Part shown: positions 48,493-57,349 of the stretch, piece after piece
Numbering within the stretch: the first letter of the stretch is position 1
Layout: each line of letters starts with the position of its first letter
Origin: Virgisporangium aurantiacum
Lineage (GTDB): Bacteria > Actinomycetota > Actinomycetes > Mycobacteriales > Micromonosporaceae
Direction of reading: 5' to 3'
DNA length: 64,000 nucleotides
Assembly: GCF_016863635.1 (NCBI RefSeq)
Contig: NZ_BOPG01000033.1
Location: 248,001-312,000, forward strand
Made by a program: the position numbers and the translations under genes
Notes under the pieces: model-generated
Database searches by the model: none
What the model saw: only the letters and a program-made list of their open reading frames with translations
Told to the model about the DNA's origin: nothing

Positions 48493-50718
48493 GTGCCCAC
48501 CGGAGACCTCGCCATCGATTACGGAACGTCGAACACGGTGGCGCTGGTGCGTGGCTCGGACGGCCGCACCCGGCAACTCCTGTTCGACGGCTCGCCGCTG
48601 CTCCCGTCCGCTGTCCTGGCCGCGGCCGACGGCGGCGGCCTCCAGGCCGGCCGCGACGCCGTGCGCGCCGCCCGCGTCGACCCCGCGCGGTACGAGCCGA
48701 ACCCGAAACGCCGCATCGACGAGTCGGAGGTGCTGCTCGGCGAGCGGGTGTACCCGGTCGGCAACCTGATCGCGGCGACGCTGGCGATGGTCCGCGCCGA
48801 GGCGCAGCGGATCACCGGTGACCTCCCGGCGCGGGTCCTGCTGACCCACCCGGTCGCCTGGGGCGCCACCCGCCGCGCGGTCCTCTCCGACGCGTGCGTG
48901 CGCGCGGGCCTCCCGGCACCGACGCTGATCCCCGAGCCGGTGGCCGCCGCCACGTACTTCGCCGCGCTGCCGTACGTGCGGATCGGCTCCGGGCAGGCGG
49001 TCGTCGTCTACGACCTGGGCGCCGGAACGTTCGACGTGAGCGTGGTGCGCAAGGGGCAGCAGGGCTTCGAGACGCTGGGCTACAACGGCCTCGACGACGT
49101 CGGCGGCCTCGACCTCGACGCGGTGGTGGTGCAGCACGCGCTGGGCCCGCTGGCGCAGGCGAACCAGCCGGTGTGGCAGCGGCTCACCCACCCCCGCAGC
49201 ACCGACGACCGCCGGCACCACCGCATGCTCTGGGACGACGCCCGCGAGGCCAAGGAGACGCTGTCCCGCCAGCAGAAGGCCACGTTCCCCCTCCCGCTGA
49301 CCGACGGCGACGCCATGATCACCCGGGCCGAGTTCGAACGCAGCGCCCAGCCGCTGCTCCTGCGCACGGTCGAGGTGACCACCGAGGCCATCCGCCAGTC
49401 CCGGGTACCCGCCGACCAGTTGGCCGGGGTGTTCCTGGTGGGCGGCGGAAGCCGGATCCCCCTGGTGGCGACGCTGCTGCACCAACGGCAGGGGGTGGCA
49501 CCGACGGCGCTGGAGCAGCCCGAGATCGTGGTCGCCGAGGGCGCGCTGGCCGTGGTCTACGGCGGCGGCATCCGCCAGCCGCAGCAGGGATCGGGCGGTC
49601 CTCCGGCCGCGGCCGGCCCGGTCGGCAGGCCGCCGTCGCCGCCGGTCGGGGTGGGTGCCGGTGGTGGCCGCCCGCCCGCGGCGAACCCGCCGGCCGACCG
49701 CCCGCAGTCGGGCGCCGGTGCCGGCGCGGCGACCCCGGGACTGTTGTGGCCCGGCGCCACCTACACCCCGCCCACCCAGCCACCGACCCCGCCGCTGAGC
49801 GGCCCGCCCGCCCAGTCCCCGTCGAACCGGTCGGCCTCCGGCGGCGCCGGATCCGACGATCCTTTCGGTCCGCCACCGGCGTTCAACGTCCCGCAGCAAC
49901 CGTCGATGCTGTGGCCGGACGCCCCGTTCGAACACGGTCCACCCGACAGCCGGTCCGCCGGCAGCGCCCGCCCGGGTTCCGGTAGCGCCCGGCCGACCTC
50001 CGGCAGCGGCTATGCCGGTGGCCCGGCCTCGGGTGGCCCGGCCTCGGGTGGCCCGGCCTCGGGTGGCGCCCGGCCGACGTCCGGCAGCGGCTACAGCGGT
50101 GGCCCGGCCTCGGGTGGCGCCCGGCCGACCTCGGGCAGCGGCTACGGCGGTGGCCCGGCCTCGGGCGGCGCCCGGCCGACGTCCGGCAGCGGCTACAGCG
50201 GTGGCCCGGCCTCGGGCAGCGCCCGGCCGACCTCCGGCGGCGGCTACGGGTCCGGACCGTCGTGGCCGTCCACCGAACCCGGCGGTCGCGGATCCGCTCC
50301 ACCGCCCGGCGGCTCACAGGGTGTGGCGCAGAACTGGTCGGGTGGCGCCCGCCCGACCCCACCGTCGACGGGTCGGGCCTACGGGCGCCCGGCCCGCGCC
50401 CGCCAGGTGTTCGCGGCCACCGACCTGCTGTGGCTGGTGCCGGCCCTGGTGTGGATCGCCGTCATGTTCGGCGTCACCCGGAACGACAGCAAGCCCGCCC
50501 TGTTCACGATCGCGTCGCTGGCGCTGTGCCTGCTCGGCTACCCCCTCGACACCCGCTTCGGCCGTCGTCTGCCCTGGTGGGGCAAGCTGGCCATCCCCGC
50601 GGTGGGCGGCGTCGCCGCCGGTGTGGCCCTGGCCGCCACGCCGTACCCGACCCCGTTCGCCGTACTGGCGCTGGTCGCCACCGTCGGGGTCGCCTGGCTG
50701 GTCATGCGCCGCCGCTGA
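48493..50718 (+). CDS. Hsp70-like ATPase with repeat-rich linker and membrane tail
   Basis: 741 residues from GTG 48493. The N-terminal ~365 residues hold an Hsp70 ATPase domain: 'AIDYGTSNTVALVRGSDGR', 'VVVYDLGAGTFDVSVVRKG', 'GVFLVGGGSRIPLVATLLH'. A Pro/Gly/Ser-rich linker of about 280 residues follows and contains 17-residue repeats. The C-terminus has three to four membrane helices (about 650-738). The peptide-binding domain is absent. A membrane-tethered Hsp70 ATPase is unusual; a role as envelope-linked chaperone or signalling ATPase is inference. Confidence 0.85.
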   Translation: MPTGDLAIDYGTSNTVALVRGSDGRTRQLLFDGSPLLPSAVLAAADGGGLQAGRDAVRAARVDPARYEPNPKRRIDESEVLLGERVYPVGNLIAATLAMVRAEAQRITGDLPARVLLTHPVAWGATRRAVLSDACVRAGLPAPTLIPEPVAAATYFAALPYVRIGSGQAVVVYDLGAGTFDVSVVRKGQQGFETLGYNGLDDVGGLDLDAVVVQHALGPLAQANQPVWQRLTHPRSTDDRRHHRMLWDDAREAKETLSRQQKATFPLPLTDGDAMITRAEFERSAQPLLLRTVEVTTEAIRQSRVPADQLAGVFLVGGGSRIPLVATLLHQRQGVAPTALEQPEIVVAEGALAVVYGGGIRQPQQGSGGPPAAAGPVGRPPSPPVGVGAGGGRPPAANPPADRPQSGAGAGAATPGLLWPGATYTPPTQPPTPPLSGPPAQSPSNRSASGGAGSDDPFGPPPAFNVPQQPSMLWPDAPFEHGPPDSRSAGSARPGSGSARPTSGSGYAGGPASGGPASGGPASGGARPTSGSGYSGGPASGGARPTSGSGYGGGPASGGARPTSGSGYSGGPASGSARPTSGGGYGSGPSWPSTEPGGRGSAPPPGGSQGVAQNWSGGARPTPPSTGRAYGRPARARQVFAATDLLWLVPALVWIAVMFGVTRNDSKPALFTIASLALCLLGYPLDTRFGRRLPWWGKLAIPAVGGVAAGVALAATPYPTPFAVLALVATVGVAWLVMRRR
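49987..50271 (+). repeat. 51-bp coding tandem repeats (ARPTSGSGYxGGPASGG)
   Basis: Full units start at 49987, 50068, 50119 and 50170, with a partial at 50221. Two 15-bp PASGG-coding subunits are inserted at 50038-50067. The near-identity of the copies suggests recent expansion. Confidence 0.85.
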
Positions 50719-50745
50719 CCCGCGCCGCCGCTGACCCGAGTCCGC

Positions 50746-50795
50746 CGATCTTGGACTCCCTGAGGTGCCAGGGCACCGCAAGGAGTCCAAGATCG
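50746..50795. repeat. Palindromic intergenic element, GATCTTGGACTCC type, unit D
   Basis: CGATCTTGGACTCC (50746-50759) pairs perfectly with GGAGTCCAAGATCG (50782-50795). The loop holds GGTGCC/GGCACC, a second perfect stem. It lies between the convergent Hsp70-like and lutC genes. Confidence 0.9.
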
Positions 50796-50842
50796 CGAAA
50801 GCGTGGGGCCGCCCGCCGCGCGCGGCCGCGCAGGTCAACGGG

Positions 50843-51448
50843 TTAGGTGGCGAGCACCACGACCAGGGTGCGGGGGCCGTGGACGCCTTCGACCCGGTGC
50901 AGTTCGATGTCGCTCGTCGCCGACGGGCCGCTGATCAGCGTCAACGGGCGGTGCGGGTCCAGCCGCGCGATCAGCTCGGGCACCGTCTGCACCACCTGCT
51001 CGGCGCGCACCACGCACACGTGCAGGTCGGGCACCAGCGTGATCGCGCGACGGCCCTGGCCGGCCGATCCGTCGAGGGCGATCGTGCCGGTCTCGGCGGC
51101 GGCCACCGTGCACTCCGTGAGCACGCCGTCGAACGCGTCGAGGTCGTGCGGGGTCAGGTCGCCCGGGTCCACCACCGCGTCCGGCACGGTCAACGACGAC
51201 GGCAGGCCCGGTGGGACCACGAACCGCGCGCCGGTCGGGATCGCCGACGCCACCGCGGCGGCGAGACCGTCCACAGTGGACCGGATAACCGTGGCCTTGT
51301 AGTCGACGAGCCGGTCGGTCAGCAGCTCCAGCAGTTCCGGTGCGCCCGGCGCGAAGGAGCCGTGCGAGCGGTAGTCGCGGGGAATGTCCACAGTGGACCG
51401 TGACAGGCCGATCGCGGACCGCACCCGGGCCAGGATCTCGTCACGCAT
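50843..51448 (-). CDS. lutC: LutC-like LUD-domain protein (L-lactate utilisation)
   Basis: 201 residues, ATG 51448. The LUD fold is seen in 'GVLTECTVAAAETGTIALDGSAGQGRRAITLVPDLHVCVVRAEQVV' and 'SGPSATSDIELHRVEGVHGPRTLVVVL'. LutC is the third subunit of the LutABC lactate dehydrogenase complex, which oxidises L-lactate to pyruvate. It overlaps the lutB end by 8 bases. Confidence 0.93.
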   Translation of the reverse strand: MRDEILARVRSAIGLSRSTVDIPRDYRSHGSFAPGAPELLELLTDRLVDYKATVIRSTVDGLAAAVASAIPTGARFVVPPGLPSSLTVPDAVVDPGDLTPHDLDAFDGVLTECTVAAAETGTIALDGSAGQGRRAITLVPDLHVCVVRAEQVVQTVPELIARLDPHRPLTLISGPSATSDIELHRVEGVHGPRTLVVVLAT

Positions 51449-52901
51449 CGGCGTTCCCGGACGTGCGGCGCCACCAACTGCGGAACGTCTCGCGGGGCGG
51501 CAGGGGCGCGTCGCGCGTCGCGGTCCAGGCCGACAGGGGCGGTGGCAGGGACCGGATGCGGCCGCGCCGCCCGAGGATGCGTCCGCCGCGCGCGGCCCGG
51601 CCCGCACCCGCGAAGAGCTTCGGTGACGACATGACCCAGCCCGCCGCGGCCATCGCGACCGACTCGGCCGTCGGCATCCGCTTCTCCTCGACGACCCGCG
51701 CCCGCAGGTGCACCAGCAACTGAGGGATGTCGATGCGCACCGGGCAGGCGTCGAAGCACGCTCCGCAGAGCGACGACGCGTACGGCAGCGTCGCGTTGTC
51801 GGCGACGCCGGTGAGCTGCGGGCTGAGCACCGCGCCGATCGGGCCCGGATACACGGATCCGTACGCGTGGCCGCCGGTGCGTTCGTACACCGGGCACACG
51901 TTGAGGCAGGCGCTGCACCGGATGCAGTGCAACGCCTCGCGGCCCACCTCGTCGGCCAACGTGGCGGTGCGTCCGTTGTCGAGCAGCACCAGGTGGAACT
52001 CCTGCGGCCCGTCGCCGGGGGTGACCCCGGCCCACATGGACGTGTACGGGTTCATCCGCTCACCGGTCGACGAGCGGGGCAGCAGTTGCAGGAACACGCC
52101 GAGGTCGTCCCACGTCGGCACGATCTTCTCGATGCCCATCACGGTGATGAGCGTCTGCGGCAGCGTGAGGCACATGCGTCCGTTGCCCTCGGACTCGACC
52201 ACCGCGAGCGTTCCCGTCTCGGCGACCGCGAAGTTGGCCCCCGACACCGCGACCCGCGCCGTGAGGAACCGGCGGCGCAGGTGCGCGCGGGCGGCCATGG
52301 CGAGCCGGCGCGGCTCGTCGGTGAGGTCGGCCGGCGCGTCGGCCATCTCGCGCTGGAAGATCTCCCTGATCTCGGACCGGTTGCGGTGGATCGCGGGCAC
52401 CAGGATGTGCGACGGCTTGTCGTGTCCCAACTGGACGATCAGCTCGGCCAGATCCGTTTCCACGGCGGCGATCCCGGCCTCTTCGAGCGCCTCGTTGAGC
52501 CCGATCTCCTGCGTGGCCATCGACTTGACCTTCACCACCTCGGTGGCGCCGGTCGCCCGCACCAGCGAGGTGACGATCCGGTTGGCGTCGTTCGCGTCGT
52601 TGGCCCAGTGCACGGTGCCCCCGCGCGCCGTCACCTCGCGTTCGAGCCGCTCCAGGTGAACGTCCAGCGAAGCCATCGTGGCGCGCTTGATGGCCGCGCC
52701 GGCGAGCCGCAACTCCTCCCAGTCGGGCACCTCGCCCACCACCGCCGCGCGCTTGTCGCGGATCGTGCGGGTGGCGTGGCCGAGGTTCTTCCGCAGCTGG
52801 GTGTTCGCCAGCGCCTCCCGCGCGGCCACCGGGAACGTCTGGGAGCCGCGGAGGGCGCCGACGCCGCGCGGCGCGGTCGGCAGTCCGAGGTAGGTCTTCA
52901 T
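51441..52901 (-). CDS. lutB: LutB-like iron-sulfur subunit (L-lactate utilisation)
   Basis: 486 residues, ATG 52901. An N-terminal LUD domain ('SGANFAVAETGTLAVVESEGNGRMCLTLP') is followed by two 4Fe-4S motifs, 'CIRCSACLNVCP' and 'CGACFDACP'. A shorter C-terminal tail ends 'ETFRSWWRRTSG'. Together with LutA and LutC it forms the cytoplasmic lactate-oxidising complex. Its start overlaps the lutA stop (ATGA). Confidence 0.94.
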   Translation of the reverse strand: MKTYLGLPTAPRGVGALRGSQTFPVAAREALANTQLRKNLGHATRTIRDKRAAVVGEVPDWEELRLAGAAIKRATMASLDVHLERLEREVTARGGTVHWANDANDANRIVTSLVRATGATEVVKVKSMATQEIGLNEALEEAGIAAVETDLAELIVQLGHDKPSHILVPAIHRNRSEIREIFQREMADAPADLTDEPRRLAMAARAHLRRRFLTARVAVSGANFAVAETGTLAVVESEGNGRMCLTLPQTLITVMGIEKIVPTWDDLGVFLQLLPRSSTGERMNPYTSMWAGVTPGDGPQEFHLVLLDNGRTATLADEVGREALHCIRCSACLNVCPVYERTGGHAYGSVYPGPIGAVLSPQLTGVADNATLPYASSLCGACFDACPVRIDIPQLLVHLRARVVEEKRMPTAESVAMAAAGWVMSSPKLFAGAGRAARGGRILGRRGRIRSLPPPLSAWTATRDAPLPPRETFRSWWRRTSGNADA

Positions 52902-53626
52902 TGGACACTCGCAAGGATCTCGGCGAGGTGGACGGTGCGGGTGCCGGTCTGCAGCCGCGACAGCCCGCCGCCGATGTGCATCAGGCACGACGAGTCGCCG
53001 GCGCACACCGCCTCGGCGCGCGTCGACAGCACGTTGCGCATCTTGTCGGCGAGCATCGCGGTGGACGTGTCGGCGTTCTTCACCGCGAACGTGCCACCGA
53101 ACCCGCAGCACTGGTCGGCGTCGGGCAGCTCGACGAGGTCGATCCCGCGTACGTTGCGCAGCAACCGCAGCGGCTTCTCGCCGACCCGCAGCATGCGCAG
53201 CGAGTGGCAGGTGGGGTGGTACGTGACGCGGTGCGGGTAGTACGCGCCGACGTCGTCGACCCCGAGCACGTCCACCAGGAACTCCGACAGCTCGTACGTC
53301 CGCGAGGCGACGGAGGAGGCGCGCGAGGCCAGTCCGCGCGATCCCGCCCGCGACGCCACGAACGAGTGCTGGTGCCGCACCGACCCGACGCACGACCCGG
53401 ACGGTGCGACGATCGCGTCGTACGGGTCGAACACCTCGGCGTGATGCTTGATCAGCGGCAGCGCGGCCCGTTGGTAGCCGGTGTTGACGTGCATCTGCCC
53501 GCAGCAGGTCTGGTCGGCCGGGAACACCACCTCGTGTCCGAGGCGGCGCAGCAGGCTGGTGGTGGCCTTGCCGACGTCCGGAAACAGCGCGTCGACCAGG
53601 CAGGTCACGAAGAGTGCGATCCGCAC
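52898..53626 (-). CDS. lutA: LutA-like CCG-domain subunit (L-lactate utilisation)
   Basis: 242 residues from GTG 53626, immediately giving 'RIALFVTCLVDALFPDVG', the normal LutA start. Two cysteine-rich CCG motifs, 'PADQTCCGQMHVN' and 'ADQCCGFGGTFAVKN', bind the cluster seen in this family. It is the first gene of lutABC. The 180 bases upstream, shared with the divergent rhamnose operon, contain no clear lactate-regulator site. Confidence 0.93.
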   Translation of the reverse strand: MRIALFVTCLVDALFPDVGKATTSLLRRLGHEVVFPADQTCCGQMHVNTGYQRAALPLIKHHAEVFDPYDAIVAPSGSCVGSVRHQHSFVASRAGSRGLASRASSVASRTYELSEFLVDVLGVDDVGAYYPHRVTYHPTCHSLRMLRVGEKPLRLLRNVRGIDLVELPDADQCCGFGGTFAVKNADTSTAMLADKMRNVLSTRAEAVCAGDSSCLMHIGGGLSRLQTGTRTVHLAEILASVQ

Positions 53627-53659
53627 GGGGCGACCATACGCCACGCCGGCCGGTAAAAG

Positions 53660-53683
53660 CGATCTTGGACGCCGGTCCGGACC
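53660..53683. repeat. Solitary half of a GATCTTGGAC element
   Basis: CGATCTTGGAC (53660-53670) matches the left arm of unit D but has no right arm nearby. GGTCCGGACC (53674-53683) is a separate palindrome. It may be a decayed copy. Confidence 0.4.
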
Positions 53684-53745
53684 GTCGCCGAACACGGCTC
53701 TTGACGGGCGCACACACCGGAACTAGCGTGCGTGGCTACCGGGTT

Positions 53746-53790
53746 TGAATCGATTCACCATTCCGCCCCGAACACTCGTGAAACGATTCA
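53746..53790 (+). promoter_or_regulatory. Two LacI-type operators for the rhamnose operon
   Basis: TGAATCGATTCA (53746-53757), a perfect palindrome, and TGAAACGATTCA (53779-53790), one mismatch from it, lie 33 bases apart just before AGGAGG and the first ATG. The form suits a LacI-family sugar repressor. No such gene is adjacent. Confidence 0.7.
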
Positions 53791-53806
53791 TGCCCCAAGG
53801 AGGACG

Positions 53807-55312
53807 ATGTCACCGCCAGGACCGCCACCCCTGCTCGCGCTGAGCGGCGTCCAGAAGAGCTTCGGCGCCGTGGCCGCGCTGCGCGACGGGCGCCTCGACC
53901 TCCACGCCGGCGAGGCCCACGCCCTGGTGGGTGAGAACGGCGCGGGCAAGTCCACGCTGGTGCGGATCCTGGCCGGCGTGCACCCGCCCGACGCGGGATC
54001 GATGACGCTCGACGGCGAGCCGCTCGTGCTGCGGGGCCCGGCCGACGCCCGCGCCGCCGGCATCGCCGTGATCTACCAGGAACCCACGCTGTTCCCCGAC
54101 CTCTCGGTCGCCGAGAACATCTTCATCGGGCGGCAGCCGCAGAAGTCCTGGCGGCGCATTGACACCGCCGCGATGCGGCGCAAGGCGACGGAACTGTTCG
54201 ACCGCCTCGGCGTCCACCTCGATCCGGACCGCCCCGCGCGCGGCCTCTCGATCGCCGACCAACAACTCGTGGAGATCGCCAAGGCGCTGTCGTTCGACGC
54301 ACGGATCCTCGTCATGGACGAGCCGACCGCCGCCCTGTCGGGCGTGGAGGTCGAGCGGCTGTTCGCGGTGGCGCGGTCGCTGCGCGACGCCGGCGCGGCC
54401 GTGCTGTTCATCTCACACCGCTTCGACGAGGTGTTCGCGCTGTGCCAGCGCGTCACCGTGATGCGCGACGGCGCCTGGGTCTCCACCGACCCGACCGACG
54501 CGATGACCGTCGACGGCCTGGTGCGGCGCATGGTCGGCCGCGACATCTCCGCGCTGTTCCCGCATGTGGACAAGACCGTCGGCGACCCGGCGATCGAGGT
54601 GCGCGGCCTCACGAGCGCGGGCGTCTTCGACGACGTGAGCTTCACCGTGCGCGCCGGCGAGATCGTGGCACTCGCCGGGCTGGTCGGCGCCGGGCGCAGC
54701 GAGGTCGTCCGGGCGGTGTTCGGGGTCGACCGGTACGACAGCGGCGAGGTGCTGGTGGCCGGCCGCCGGCTGCCGACGGGCAACCCGGGCGCCGCCATCG
54801 CCGCCGGGCTCGCGCTCGTTCCCGAGGACCGTCGTCAGCAGGGTCTGGTGATGGATCTCTCGGTGGAACGAAACGCCACGCTGGTGCGCCGCTGGAAACT
54901 GAGTCGACTGGGCCTGCTCGGGTTCGGCGCCGAACGACGGAGCGCCCAGACGTGGACGCAACGCCTGCAGGTCAAGGCCGGCAGCCTCGGCGCCGACGTG
55001 TCGACGCTGTCCGGCGGGAACCAGCAGAAGGTCGTGCTGGCCAAGTGGCTGGCCACCGAGCCGACGGTGCTGATCGTCGACGAACCCACCCGGGGCATCG
55101 ACGTCGGCACGAAGGCGGAGGTGCACCGGTTGCTCTCCGAGCAGGCGGCGCGCGGCGTCGCGGTGCTGATGGTGTCGAGCGAACTGCCCGAGGTGCTCGG
55201 GATGGCCGACCGGGTGCTGGTGATGCACGAGGGCCGGCTGGTCGACGACATCCCCAGCGACCGGGCCGACGAGGAGTCGGTCATGTTCGCGGCCACGGGG
55301 TCGGCGTCATGA
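53807..55312 (+). CDS. rhaT: ABC sugar importer ATPase, tandem domains (RhaT-like)
   Basis: 501 residues, ATG 53807 behind AGGAGG. Two fused ATPase domains as in RbsA: N-terminal Walker A 'GENGAGKST', signature variant 'GLSIADQQLVEIAKAL' and Walker B 'ILVMDEPTAAL'; C-terminal signature 'LSGGNQQKVVLAKWL' and 'VLIVDEPTRGIDVG'. The C-terminal Walker A is degenerate (GLVGAGRSE), the norm for this family. It energises rhamnose uptake with the next three gene products. Confidence 0.93.
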   Translation: MSPPGPPPLLALSGVQKSFGAVAALRDGRLDLHAGEAHALVGENGAGKSTLVRILAGVHPPDAGSMTLDGEPLVLRGPADARAAGIAVIYQEPTLFPDLSVAENIFIGRQPQKSWRRIDTAAMRRKATELFDRLGVHLDPDRPARGLSIADQQLVEIAKALSFDARILVMDEPTAALSGVEVERLFAVARSLRDAGAAVLFISHRFDEVFALCQRVTVMRDGAWVSTDPTDAMTVDGLVRRMVGRDISALFPHVDKTVGDPAIEVRGLTSAGVFDDVSFTVRAGEIVALAGLVGAGRSEVVRAVFGVDRYDSGEVLVAGRRLPTGNPGAAIAAGLALVPEDRRQQGLVMDLSVERNATLVRRWKLSRLGLLGFGAERRSAQTWTQRLQVKAGSLGADVSTLSGGNQQKVVLAKWLATEPTVLIVDEPTRGIDVGTKAEVHRLLSEQAARGVAVLMVSSELPEVLGMADRVLVMHEGRLVDDIPSDRADEESVMFAATGSAS

Positions 55313-56340
55313 CCACGATCGCGAAGGCACCGGAGCAGGCGACGGCGTCGACGGGCGTCGTGCACAAGGTCTTCCTCGTGCGCGAACTCGGCATCGCCCT
55401 CGCGCTGCTGATCCTGATCGCGGTCACCGCGATCACCGAGCCGCGCTTCCTGTCCGCGCAGAGCGTCAAGGACCTGCTGCTCGGCTCGACGATCCTGGCC
55501 GTGCTCGCGGTCGGGCAGGCGATCGTGGTGATCACCCGCAACGTCGACCTGTCGGTCGGCTCGGTTCTCGGCCTCTCCGCGTTCGCGACCGGCACGCTGT
55601 TCGTCAACACGCCCGGCCTGCCCATCCCGCTGGCCGTGCTGGCCGGAATGGCGCTCGGTGCGGCGTGCGGGTTCGTCAACGGCGTGCTGATCGCGGCGGC
55701 GCGGGTGCCGGCCCTGGTGGTCACGCTCGGCACGCTGTACGTCTTCCGCGGCATCGACTACACCTGGGCCACCGGTCGCCAGATCAACGCCGCCGACATG
55801 CCGACCGGCTTCCTGCACATGGGAACGAACACGATCCTCGGCGTACCCGTGCTGACGCTGTACGCCGTCGTGGTGCTGGCGATCGCCGGGTACTACCTGC
55901 GGTCGTTCCGCAGCGGCCGCGAGTTGTACGCGATCGGGTCGGAACCCGCGGCCGCGCGGTTGTCGGGCATTCCGGTCGGGCGCCGCGTATTCGCCGCGTT
56001 CGTCGTGTCCGGGACGCTCGCCGGGCTCGCCGGTGTGCTCTACGCGGCCCGGTTCGGCACCCTCGACGCCAACGCCGGCAGCGGACAGGAACTCGAGGTG
56101 GTGGCGGCCGTCGTGGTCGGCGGCGTGGCCATCTTCGGCGGCAGCGGTTCGGTGTACGGGGCGGCGCTGGGCGCCGTGCTGCTCACCACGATCGGCAGCG
56201 CGCTGCCGGTGCTCGGCGTCAGCCCGTTCTGGCAGCGGGCGGCCGTCGGCGCGCTGATCCTGGCCGCGATCGGCCTGGACCGGGCGCTGGCCGCGCGGAT
56301 AGCCATCCGGCTACGGGGGAGGAGGGCGCGCCGTGGCTAG
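55309..56340 (+). CDS. rhaP: ABC sugar importer permease 1 (RhaP-like)
   Basis: 343 residues. Eight to ten helices and the BPD_transp_2 block ('VVITRNVDLSVGSVLGLSAFATGTLF', 'VVAAVVVGGVAIFGGSGSVYGAALGAVLL') define an RbsC-type permease. ATG overlaps the ATPase stop (ATGA). It forms a heterodimer with the next permease. Confidence 0.92.
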   Translation: MTTIAKAPEQATASTGVVHKVFLVRELGIALALLILIAVTAITEPRFLSAQSVKDLLLGSTILAVLAVGQAIVVITRNVDLSVGSVLGLSAFATGTLFVNTPGLPIPLAVLAGMALGAACGFVNGVLIAAARVPALVVTLGTLYVFRGIDYTWATGRQINAADMPTGFLHMGTNTILGVPVLTLYAVVVLAIAGYYLRSFRSGRELYAIGSEPAAARLSGIPVGRRVFAAFVVSGTLAGLAGVLYAARFGTLDANAGSGQELEVVAAVVVGGVAIFGGSGSVYGAALGAVLLTTIGSALPVLGVSPFWQRAAVGALILAAIGLDRALAARIAIRLRGRRARRG

Positions 56341-57349
56341 AGACCTGCGGAAGTCAGCGTGGGACATCGCCGTGATCGTGGCGCTGGTGCTGTTCATCGC
56401 CGTCGCCGGCCAGACGATCGACGGGTTCGGCACGGCCAAGTTCTGGCGCTTCGTGGCGCTGGAGGTCATTCCGGTCGCGCTGATCGCGCTGCCGCTCGCG
56501 CTGGTGGTGATCACCGGCGAGATCGACCTGTCGGTGGCCTCGGTGCTCGGGCTGACGTGCACGGTGTTCGGCAAGCTGTGGGCCGCGGGCGTCACCTCGT
56601 TGCCCCTGCTCGTCGTTCTCTGCCTGCTGCTGGGTGGGTTGCTCGGTGCGCTGAACGGCCTGTTTATTACCGGGTTCGGGCTGCCGTCGTTGGCGGTGAC
56701 GATCGGCACGCTCGCGCTGTACCGCGGCCTCGCGTACGTGGTGCTGGGCGACAAGGCCGTCGCCGACTACCCGATCTCGTGGACCAGCAACGCGATCGCG
56801 CCGATCCCGGGGCTCACCATCCCGTGGATGGTGCTGGTGGTCCTCGGCGTCGCGGTGATCCTCGGCGTCGTGCTGCACGCCACCCCGATCGGACGCGGGC
56901 TCTACGCGATCGGCAACAACGACGAGGCGTCGGCGTTCGCCGGAATCCGGGTGGCCCGCACCAAGTTCTGGCTCTTCGTGCTCACCGGCACCATGTCCGC
57001 CCTCGCCGGTGTGTTCTGGACGTTCCGCTTCGCCAGTGCCCGCGCCGACAACGCGACGGGTCTGGAACTGGCCGTCGTCGCCGCCGTGCTCCTCGGCGGC
57101 GTCTCGATCTTCGGGGGACGCGGCGGCATCGTGGGCGTGCTCGCCGCCGTCGTGCTGCTGGCCACGCTCCGCAACGCACTGCAACTCGCCGACGTACCGG
57201 CGAACACCCTCACCATCGTCACCGGATCGCTGCTCATCGCCTCCGTGGTGGGCCCCAACCTCGTCACCCTCACCCGCGACGCCCTCCACCGGCGTCGAAC
57301 GAAAACCGCCCTCACCCTCGCTGCCTCGAAGGGAGCCTCCCCATCATGA
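56333..57349 (+). CDS. rhaQ: ABC sugar importer permease 2 (RhaQ-like)
   Basis: 338 residues from a GTG start that overlaps the previous gene by 8 bases. It repeats the RbsC-type features: 'LVVITGEIDLSVASVLGLTCTVFG', 'GFGLPSLAVTIGTLALYRGLAYVVLG' and 'VVAAVLLGGVSIFGGRGGIVGVLAA'. Two unlike permeases fit the rhamnose importer layout better than the ribose one, which uses one. Confidence 0.92.
   Translation: MARDLRKSAWDIAVIVALVLFIAVAGQTIDGFGTAKFWRFVALEVIPVALIALPLALVVITGEIDLSVASVLGLTCTVFGKLWAAGVTSLPLLVVLCLLLGGLLGALNGLFITGFGLPSLAVTIGTLALYRGLAYVVLGDKAVADYPISWTSNAIAPIPGLTIPWMVLVVLGVAVILGVVLHATPIGRGLYAIGNNDEASAFAGIRVARTKFWLFVLTGTMSALAGVFWTFRFASARADNATGLELAVVAAVLLGGVSIFGGRGGIVGVLAAVVLLATLRNALQLADVPANTLTIVTGSLLIASVVGPNLVTLTRDALHRRRTKTALTLAASKGASPS

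Noticed and set aside
49987..50271. Possible CRISPR or regulatory repeat array
   Set aside because: The repeats keep the reading frame of the Hsp70-like protein with a 51-bp period and encode a Gly/Pro/Ser linker.
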